From NCBI GenBank assembly GCA_026119855.1, contig JAOWBW010000482.1, forward strand, positions 372,001-436,000: a stretch of DNA of 64,000 nt, written 5' to 3'. This DNA is from Campanula takesimana (lineage: Eukaryota > Streptophyta > Magnoliopsida > Asterales > Campanulaceae). The position numbers and the translations under genes are program-made. The notes under the pieces were generated by a model. The model worked only from the letters and a program-made list of their open reading frames with translations, did no database searches and had not been told where the DNA came from. Positions 57,402-64,000 of the stretch are shown one piece after another (the first letter of the stretch is position 1; each line of letters begins with the position of its first letter).

Positions 57402-57899
57402 GTGGCGAGTAGATCTAGTACAGACAGAGTTTCAACAGGGATAGTTGCGGAAGGCGGCAAGGGTTCTAGCAAGAAGAAGAATTCTCAAAAATCTTCTAGC
57501 AAGAGAGGCCCGAGACCTGATGAAGTTTGTAATTTCTACAAGGAGGGTAAGGGAAGAGAGGATGTGATGGATTCTCTGGAGGATAAGGCACATTCACAAA
57601 TCATCATGGGTCTTGCTGATGATGTTCTCGTGGAGGTTGCTATGGTATACAGTAACCATTGGGATTTTGCTCTAACAAAGGAAGAAGGCTCATGGCTCGG
57701 TGATGAGTGGCTTCTAGATCCAAAGGTGGAGCAATGCGAGATAGTTGAGGAGAAGGTGGAGCCTATTTTTACCAAGGGTAGTAGATGGGCAGACGATCCT
57801 GAGCTACAAGATGACTATCCGCAGAAGGAGTTGATACAATTCATCTCGGTGGGCGAGTTCAAGTGCCGAATGAACTCACCAAGCACGAAAAATTGTTAG
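57402..57899 (+). pseudogene. Element G gag remnant
   Basis: An open frame of 165 codons with no ATG at its start (it opens with GTG), so the true start is unknown. A Ser/Lys-rich part is followed by EVCNFYKEGKGRED, which has the shape of a copia CCHC knuckle that lost its second Cys, its His and its last Cys. It is then followed, at about residues 100-107, by DEWLLDP, where copia proteins enter the protease (W-[IL]-L-D-S). I infer a decayed gag/protease junction of a copia ancestor, with the rest of pol deleted. After the stop at 57897 no frame is open for long. It may have no function. Confidence 0.5.
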
Positions 57900-58878
57900 T
57901 CGCCCGGAAGGGGCGGTGCTCTAGATAGGCGGTCTAAAGGCTCTAAGGAATGCTAGGCTTAGCATATCGTCCAGTTGCTTGGGAGAGGCATGGTTGTCCG
58001 GTGTGACAAAGGGTGCTTGAGGTAAAGCACAAGATTGCATTCTATTCGCCTTTAAATGAGTGGGTTCGAAGCTTTCTAGACTAGTTCGAAGCTCATCATT
58101 GGATTGGGATTGAGTAGCAATTGGGACAAGGTACAATCTATGGATTTAAGGTGTAATCTATTCGAAGGCCTAGAAGTAGATACACAAGTCTAGTCGGCAG
58201 GGGTACTTAAATTCTAGAGGTGTACAGTCTCAAGTGTTCGGCGAAACACTATATTGATGGTCTAGAAGGCTTTCTGAGACATCAATGCTAGTTTCTTGGA
58301 TCTCATTGGTGTTATGGAGAGGTCGAAGAAACAAGATAAGTAAGAGCACATGTTAGTGGAGTATTGTAGCAGTTCGTGCAGACATCGCGCAGTCGTGCAG
58401 TTCATGTGCAATTTCCGTTTGTGCAGATGCTTATAGGGAAGAAATCCAAATAAGTAATCAGGGGTTCGAGATACATTTCCAGAATGAGAAGTGATTTGTT
58501 CAAGTCATTCAAGGGTGTTTGTTCGTGTTCGTTGGTTATCCAAGAATAGTTCGAAGCATGTTGAAGTTTGAGACAAGATCGATTGTCGTCATTTGGGTAA
58601 TATGGTATTTGAATTTGGTGATCGTGGATTTGGTATTTCGGATATGGTGGTCAATGTTGTGGTGAAGGTTCTAGGGATCTAGAAATCATTGCACAAGTTG
58701 AGCAAGTAAACGTGGTTGTTCTTGAGTGAACAAAGATGGTACTGTCTTGACAAAGACAAAAGGCGGTGGCGGAGGTGGGAGATATGTTCGAAAGCGAAGG
58801 ATTCAACTCAAGGTGGAGTTGAGGTCGGTTCGTGGATATGAATTATGGTTCGGGGAGATTCAAAGTCAAGGTGGAGAT
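57900..58878 (+). other. Element G non-coding interior
   Basis: No gene family was recognised. It holds the second CGTGCAG word cluster (58370-58436) and ends in the polypurine tract (58868-58878). A small open frame at 58726-58959 runs into the LTR and is unlikely to be real. Confidence 0.6.
58370..58436. repeat. CGTGCAG word cluster, copy 2, in element G
   Basis: GCAGTTCGTGCAGACATCGCGCAGTCGTGCAG-like words, about five, near the 3' side of the interior. Confidence 0.7.
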
Positions 58879-59560
58879 TGTTGGGAATATGCCTTTGAAT
58901 CAAATGGTATTTTTTTCGTTAAGGATATGTCCGCAACAAATATTATGATTTTGGGATGAAGAGAGTGTGGCAAGCGCCAAATGCTAAGGCCAAAGAAGCT
59001 GCGAGTAAACTGATGTTGAGGCTAGAGCCATAAGCTGCTACCTCTTCTCTTGTGGCCGAGTGGGCTTGGAATTGGGTCCAAGTGGTCGGCTAGTTACATG
59101 CATGCTGAAGACTTCTTTTTACATGTGCAAGATTTTAACTCACACCGTCCCAAATTAATTAGTACTCCTATTTTGTGTAAAAGTATTATTATAGAATTAG
59201 GAAAGTAGATTCCTAATTAGAATTGATTTACTTTGTGCACAAGAAATATGTTTCCTCTTCCTTTTGGGTTTCTAGTATTTATGCCTATAAATACTAACCC
59301 CTCCCCTAGCATATCTTTTGCCGGTCATCTTTGATAGATACAAGTAGAGATCTAAGATCCAGATTTAGGTTGACGAAATTATTTGCCTAAATAATTCGTG
59401 CAACTAGATTAGTGAAGATCGTCTTTTGTAATTGCCATTGAATAGAAATACATTCTCCCTCCGCCCGTGGACGTAGCCAAGTTGGTGAACCACGTAAATT
59501 CTTGTGTTCGTGTTTGATTATTTCGTTTGACATTGTTCTTATGTGTATTTTGCTCTAACA
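58879..59560 (+). repeat. Element G 3' LTR
   Basis: 682 bp, partner of 56142-56817; ends CTCTAACA before the duplication GGTTT. Confidence 0.93.
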
Positions 59561-59988
59561 GGTTTTTACTAATTATGGGCCATCGGGAGATAGGGCATAA
59601 TTATTATTAAAATACGTGTGTTTTAAGCCTTGGTCATAAGAAGTTGACACAACCTAGCGTACCATCCTTGTTTTAAAATGAAACTTTATTCTAAAAGAGC
59701 ATGATTAATTGATGAACATATGATTGTTCGAGTCCCAATCCCGGGAATTCTTTCATCATAAGAGTTTTAATTCAAAGTTAGAGTAATCACAATTTATTTC
59801 TAGTTAGTGACAAACAAATAAAACCCCAAATCAATTTCTTTTTACTATTTTCCATTAAAAGCAAATATTTCATAAAGTAACTCTGTCCTCGTGGAATCGA
59901 CCCGTACTTGCACATTACTATACTATAAAAAAACCCTGCACTTGCGGTATTTATAACTAAGCCTCTCGTTTTAGGCTCAACAAGTTTT

Positions 59989-60006
59989 TGGCACCATTGC
60001 CGGAGA
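59989..60006 (+). other. Element F primer-binding site, tRNA-Asp type
   Basis: TGGCACCATTGCCGGAGA. It differs from the Athila/Tat-type site TGGCGCCGTTGCCGGGGA at three positions, all G to A. Confidence 0.85.
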
Positions 60007-60133
60007 CAACGGTTTACTTTTTAAATTTTTTGCTTTGTTTTTTCTGTTTTTGTTATTTTTTTATTTTTTTAATTTTATTTAACAATCTCTTTCGAAGATT
60101 TGTTGTCTTTTTCATTAGGTACTTTCAAAGTTT

Positions 60134-61739
60134 ATGAAAAGAACCTGGATCTCACCCCCAAATTTCGATCCGGAACCTGAAAGAACCTTTCACGAAAGGT
60201 TAAGAAGATTTAGAGAAGTACTAGAAAAAGAGATGGCAGAAAACAGGGAAGGAGAACACGCTACACCACTACCTAGAACCCTTCGGGACTTTGTTAATCC
60301 GAGTACCCCGGGAACTAGGACACAAATTATTGTACCAAACACCGATGCGACCCATTTCGAAATTAAGCCACAACTCTTACATACCCCCTCCGTCCCATTT
60401 GAAGCTTCACCATTTAGGTGATGGAACACAAATTAAGAAAAGTGATGATTGTAAGAATAGTTGTGAGAGGGAAAAAGTTAGTGGGTATGACAAGTGGGCC
60501 CCATAATTTAAGTATGTGAGAGGAAGAAGTGAGTGGGTATGACAAGTGGGGCCTACATTTTTTGCTATTTTAGGAAATGATGAAGCTTTTAACGGGACAC
60601 CCTTTTGGGTAAAAGGTGAAGCTTCAAATGGGACGGAGTGAGTATGGTTTTAAACAACCAATTCAGCGGCTCGACTTTTGAAGACCCTCACCTCCACATT
60701 CAAACATTCTTGGAGTATTGTGACACCACTAGAATCCTAGGTGTCACTCCCGAGGCTATACGAATGCGCCTTTTCCATTTCTCTCTCAAGGATAAGGCGA
60801 AGCAGTGGTTAAACTCGGCCCCCCACAAATCCTTAACAACATGGGACCAAGTTCAAGAAGCTTTCCTTGGACGTTTCTTCCCTCCATCTAAGACCGCTCA
60901 AATCCGAACAAAAAATCACCAATTTTAGTCAAAACGGTAATGAGTCGCTCTATGATGCTTGGGAAAGTTACAATGAGCTCTTAAGAATGTGCCCACACCA
61001 CGGGCTTGAAAAGTGGTTGATTGTGCATAGCTTCTATAATGGTCTCACATTCAGAACAATGGAGACAATAGATGCCGCCGCAGGAGGAGCAATCATGAAC
61101 AAAAGGGTAGACGAAGCACATGACTTGATCGAGAACATCACATTGAACCATTATCAATGGTCGAACGAGAGGGAGAAACCGCAAGGGACTCCAGGTAAGT
61201 ATAATATTGACGCCGTTACTCTTCTCTCTTCAAAAGTTGACATGCTTCTAAAAAAATTTGAAAGTCTTAATGTGAATCCTGTGGCCAATATAAACATTGT
61301 TTGTGAACTATGTGGTTCTAACTCACATAGTACCGATGGTTATGAATTTCTTGACACTACTTCTAGTGAGCAAGCCAATTTCGTTGCTTCTAATGGACAA
61401 ACAGGGGGTATGTATTCAAACACATACAACCCTGAATGGAAAAATCATCCCAATTTTTCCTATAGAAGCAACAACGTTTTAAACACTCAACTTTCTTCAC
61501 AACCACCGGGATTCACATCAAATTTCAATAATAATGCTAATTATGTCCCTCCCCCTAAATCTAAGTTAGATCTTATTATGGACTTCATAGTCGAAAATAA
61601 AAATGCTCAAGATAAGATCAATAATGAGGTTATGGAAAATTTTAAGTTGTTAAAAGCTAGGTTTGATAACTTAGCCGCTCACAATAAAATGATTGAAAAT
61701 CAACAAGCTCAACAAGCCAATGCTTCGTATATACCATAA
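60134..61739 (+). pseudogene. Element F gag (Athila type), broken and MITE-interrupted
   Basis: Encodes the capsid protein of an Athila-type element. The start is the ATG at 60134. The N-terminal part has PPNFDPEPERTFHERLRRFR. A 263-bp MITE (60382-60644) interrupts the frame, and the capsid domain resumes right after it in the expected reading phase: FEDPHLHIQTFLEYCDT, AKQWLNSAPHKSLTTWDQVQ and FLGRFFP are typical Athila gag motifs. A frameshift near 60900 moves to another frame, which stays open to 61739 (LYDAWESYNELLRMCPHHGL; AAAGGAIMNK; a Cys/His remnant CELCGSNSHSTDGYEF; then an Asn-rich tail). Further stops follow up to the protease. The frame is not functional. Confidence 0.88.
60382..60644. 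mobile_element. Stowaway-like MITE 7 inside Athila gag
   Basis: Left end CCCCCTCCGTCCCATTTGAA and right end TTCAAATGGGACGGAGTGAG, with the inverted repeat extended by GCTTCACC / GGTGAAGC. TA lies at both ends. Internal GTGGGTATGACAAGTGGG is repeated twice. Confidence 0.92.
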
Positions 61740-62042
61740 GGGAGTCTTCCCGGTCAATCGCAAAGGCCTAATGAGAATGGTAATGCAATAACTAGTGCGA
61801 GTGGAAAAGTAGAAAACCTTAGTGAAAAGAACCATAGTCCAACCCCCCCCCCCCCGGATTGTTGAAACTAATAAGGAGGTTGAGAAGGAGACGGACTCCC
61901 CAATACCATCTAGAAATTTTGATCCGCCAATACCTTACCCTTAAAGGTTGGCAAGAGCAAATCTTGACAAGGAATTTTCAAAATTTTTAGAAGTTTTAAA
62001 ATCAATTTATATCAATATTCCTTTTATTGATGTTTAAAACAA
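61740..62042 (+). other. Element F gag-protease linker, decayed
   Basis: Sequence between gag and protease with several stops. It includes a run of 14 C near 61842-61856. Pieces such as KEVEKETDSPIPSRNF can be read in more than one frame. Confidence 0.6.
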
Positions 62043-62382
62043 ATGTCCTCTTACACAATTTTTTTAAAAGAAATTCTTTCAAATAAAAAGAGATTAGAGG
62101 AATTTGAGACCGTCGTTGTGGCAATTGACATAAGTACCATTTTGGAAAGTAAGCTTCCTCCAAAACTTAAAGATCCCGGTACTTTCTCGATTCCTTATAG
62201 CATTGGTAATTGTGATATTGATAAAGCGATGCTAGATTTAGGAGAAAGTGTTAGCATCATACCGCTATCGGTTAGTAAGAAAATAGGTGTAGGGGAACTC
62301 AAGCCCACTACCATAAAATTACAATTAGCGGACCGCTCCATCAAACATCCGGTAGGTATTATGGAGGATGTTCCCTGTAAGA
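62043..62382 (+). pseudogene. Element F protease (Athila type), truncated
   Basis: An aspartic protease that would cut the polyprotein. The frame from ATG 62043 shows LPPKLKDPGTFSIPYSIGN, then LDLGESVSIIPLSV, where the active-site motif D-L-G-A-S reads D-L-G-E-S, then LQLADRSIKHPVGIMEDV. At about 62383 it runs directly into LTR sequence (TTGGTCCGG), and the open frame continues by chance to 62537. All downstream pol domains are missing. The active-site change and the fusion make it inactive. Confidence 0.85.
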
Positions 62383-63619
62383 TTGGTCCGGGCGGATCAT
62401 ACCTCATACCTGGTTGGACCCATCATTGGTCCGGTCGGACCCCCTCTAACACCCAGCCAGATCTACGCAAAAAAGGATATTTTCAACTTTTCGAAGGCCT
62501 TGGTCCGGCCGGACCCTCAAAGAATTGGAGATTCTGAAGGCTTGGTCCGCCCGGACCCAACTCTATACCCGCCTGGACCTATTCTGTACCTGTTCTGAAG
62601 CAATGCCTCCAAGAGGTGTCTTTTAGTGCTGAATTCCGGAATGAATACCCCGTTTGGCCCCAAGGCCTATATAAGAAGTCCATATTTAACCTTTTGAGGC
62701 ATCTAGAATTACTTAGAAATTATTGTAAGATTACTATAGCGAATTCTCAGTTCAAATATTATCATTTATACTTAGCTTTTGTTAAAATCACAAAAGGTGT
62801 TCTTAAGTGCATTTGAAGTATTAATACATTGAGGTTTATTTTCAGCCATTCTATCTTCATTCAATCTGAATAAGTTTCTTTTTCCTTTATTTTTGTTATT
62901 TATGTCTTATTCTTACTTCTTTATGATCATAACAACAATGGCTTGTGAGTAATCCTCCATATTCTTGGGGTTGGAAACTCAACAATGATGTGTCCTTTAA
63001 TATAAATCATGCTCTCTCCTTCTTCTTCTCTTCATCTTAAAGCAATTTCTTCATATTGTACTCAAAACGCCTACAACCATGATGATCTCCATGTTTCGTA
63101 TGAATCTTAGTTAGTCGAGAGAAGGACCTAGGTGTGAATCTCGACTAACGGAACCATATGAAGTGACTGGGTTTCTATTAATCACGAGAGTAGATTAATG
63201 GCTTCAGGATGCTGCTTGAGTGGAAAGTACGTGGATTTTCATGAAGTTAATGGGTTTTTACTATTTATGGGCCATCGAGAGATATGGCATAATTAGTATT
63301 AAAATACGTGTGTTTTAAGCCTTGGTCATAAGAAGTTGACACAACCTAGCGTACCATCCTTGTTTTAACTTTATTCTAAAAGAGCATGATTAATTGATGA
63401 ACATATGATTGTTCGAGTCCCAATCTCGGGAATTCTTTCATCATAAGAGTTTTAATTTAAAGTTAGAGTAATCACAATTTATTTCTAGTTAGTGAAAAAC
63501 AAATAAAACCCCCAATCAATTTCTTTTTACTATTATCCATTAAAAGCAAATATTTCATAAAGTAACTCTGTCCTCGTGGGATCGACCTGTACTTGCACAT
63601 TACCATACTATAAAAAAAC
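62383..63619 (+). repeat. Element F 3' LTR, truncated at both ends
   Basis: Matches the left LTR from 55250 to about 59936 (without G). It lacks about the first 120 bp and the last 45 bp of the left copy. It includes the GC-rich cluster (62384-62580) and a TATA box (62668). It shows what the left LTR looked like before G entered at GGGTTTTTACT. Confidence 0.85.
62384..62580. repeat. GGTCCGGCCGGACC word cluster in element F right LTR
   Basis: GGTCCGGGCGGATC, GGTTGGACCC, GGTCCGGTCGGACC, GGTCCGGCCGGACC, GGTCCGCCCGGACC and CCCGCCTGGACC. One word-plus-spacer present in the left LTR (near 55390) is absent here. Confidence 0.85.
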
Positions 63620-64000
63620 TTGATGCTGCCAAAAACGTACCGGATCAGTCTTCGTCTAGCGGTTCAGATAAATCCAGCAACGAGAACTTCCTCGTACGGA
63701 TCTGCGCACAATGAACAAACGTAAACTACGCTGGGGCTTCAATGGCGAAGGCCCTCCGGCGTGAGAATAAGAATACGGATTATGTATGAAATGGAGAAAT
63801 CAAGTGACTATAGTTTTGAGGCAAAAGAGTTCATTACCCATTTCCTGTATGGAGGACCTGTTTATATAGGCATGGGTGAATGAGTCCTGACTTATTAGAA
63901 AAGCCAGGGAGCCCATGTTGAAGTGTGATTCGTATTCTGATGAGATAGAGTCATGATAAGGATGAAATGATATCCTCTTTGTATTGTAGTAGAGATCTCC
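63620..64000 (-). other. Edge of an unidentified repeat, possibly an LTR
   Basis: Similarity to the F LTR stops sharply at 63619 and new sequence begins (T)TGATGCTGCC. On the minus strand CCTATATAAACAGG (TATA near 63861-63868) looks like a core promoter. A TG start at 63621 next to a clean break suggests an LTR element that entered F's right LTR and continues beyond the window. No coding frame is visible. Confidence 0.35.
63861..63868 (-). promoter_or_regulatory. TATA box in right-edge repeat
   Basis: TATATAAA on the minus strand in CATGCCTATATAAACAGGTC. Confidence 0.4.

Larger units (their letters stand above)
56142..59560 (+). mobile_element. Element G: short non-autonomous LTR retrotransposon
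   Basis: LTRs 56142-56817 and 58879-59560 start TGTTGGGAATATGCC and end TTTTGCTCTAACA. The duplication GGTTT flanks them (56137-56141 and 59561-59565), inside the left LTR of F. A primer-binding site follows the left LTR and polypurine tract CAAGGTGGAGA precedes the right one. The interior is only 2.06 kb and has no protease, integrase or reverse transcriptase. LTRs differ at about 18 sites (2.5%) plus small indels. It must have used enzymes from another element. Confidence 0.93.
55134..59982 (+). repeat. Element F 5' LTR, interrupted by element G
   Basis: The parts are 55134-56141 and 59566-59982 (after G and its GGTTT duplication), about 1.4 kb together. It has a TATA box TATATAA at 55554-55560 and a GC-rich word cluster at 55252-55466. 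It ends CTCAACA just before the primer-binding site. Confidence 0.75.
55134..63619 (+). mobile_element. Element F: Athila-type Ty3/gypsy element with a large internal deletion
   Basis: A direct repeat links 55250-56141 plus 59566-59936 with 62383-63619. After the left copy come an Athila-type primer-binding site, an Athila-type gag and a partial protease. The sequence then passes straight into the middle of the right LTR at about 62383, so reverse transcriptase, RNase H, integrase and the LTR start are gone. The left limit (TGTGTGAGTTTTGGGC at 55134) is a guess, because the right LTR start is deleted. The right LTR is also cut at its 3' end. Element G and a MITE are inserted in it. Confidence 0.85.

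Noticed and set aside
58726..58959. 77-codon plus frame near the end of element G
   Set aside because: Runs from the polypurine region into the LTR; no domain.
55250..63619. The two copies of the GGTCCGG block as independent solo LTRs
   Set aside because: A primer-binding site, Athila gag and protease lie between them in the right order, so they are the two LTRs of one deleted element.

Overview
The window is plant nuclear DNA made almost entirely of transposable elements. Evidence for a plant: Ty1/copia, Ty3/gypsy Tekay-type and Athila-type LTR retrotransposons primed by plant-type tRNA sites; Stowaway-like MITEs with CTCCCTCCGTCCC ends flanked by TA; a CACTA-type end; a Mutator-like MITE; a tRNA-derived SINE. 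No intact host protein gene, tRNA gene or rRNA gene was found. The accessory ORF of the Sirevirus-like element resembles, from memory only, proteins predicted in Lamiales genomes, so a Lamiales eudicot is a tentative guess.

Layout. 1-2945: end of a CACTA-like element, then four complete and one partial Stowaway-like MITEs in about 1.6 kb. 2946-12018: copia element A (minus strand, TSD GGTGC), decayed, carrying a Mutator-like MITE (4891-5949) and a GC-rich DNA repeat (about 3495-4358) that seems to contain a captured host promoter and first exon. 12019-12485: no gene. 12486-52148: copia element B (minus strand, TSD CTTTA), stretched to 39.7 kb by nested insertions. Gypsy/Tekay element C (13349-46362, plus strand) lies in B's 3' tail. 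Sirevirus-like copia E (17907-32072, minus strand) split C inside its reverse transcriptase. Gypsy/Tekay D (36473-45320, plus strand, TSD TTCTT) lies in C's right LTR. 52149-55133: a SINE with a 15-bp TSD, MITE remnants and simple repeats. About 55134-63619: Athila-type element F, which has lost everything from late protease into its right LTR; its left LTR holds the short non-autonomous LTR element G (56142-59560, TSD GGTTT) and its gag holds a MITE. 63620-64000: the edge of another repeat, with a minus-strand TATA motif.

The insertion order agrees with LTR divergence counted by eye: B about 3.4%, C about 2.4%, E about 1.8%, D about 0.8%. D is the youngest and best preserved: a gag-pol frame of about 1,486 codons broken only by two nonsense codons.

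Most notable points: (1) at least six LTR families each carry a cluster of their own short GC-rich word in the LTR, leader or spacers; (2) E's accessory ORF is preceded by a minus-strand TATA box, a leader-like stretch and a 92-nt intron-like segment; (3) both Tekay elements show a strong donor-like site in the LTR and an acceptor-like site 5-14 nt before the gag ATG; (4) most nonsense codons look like C-to-T changes on one strand or the other.
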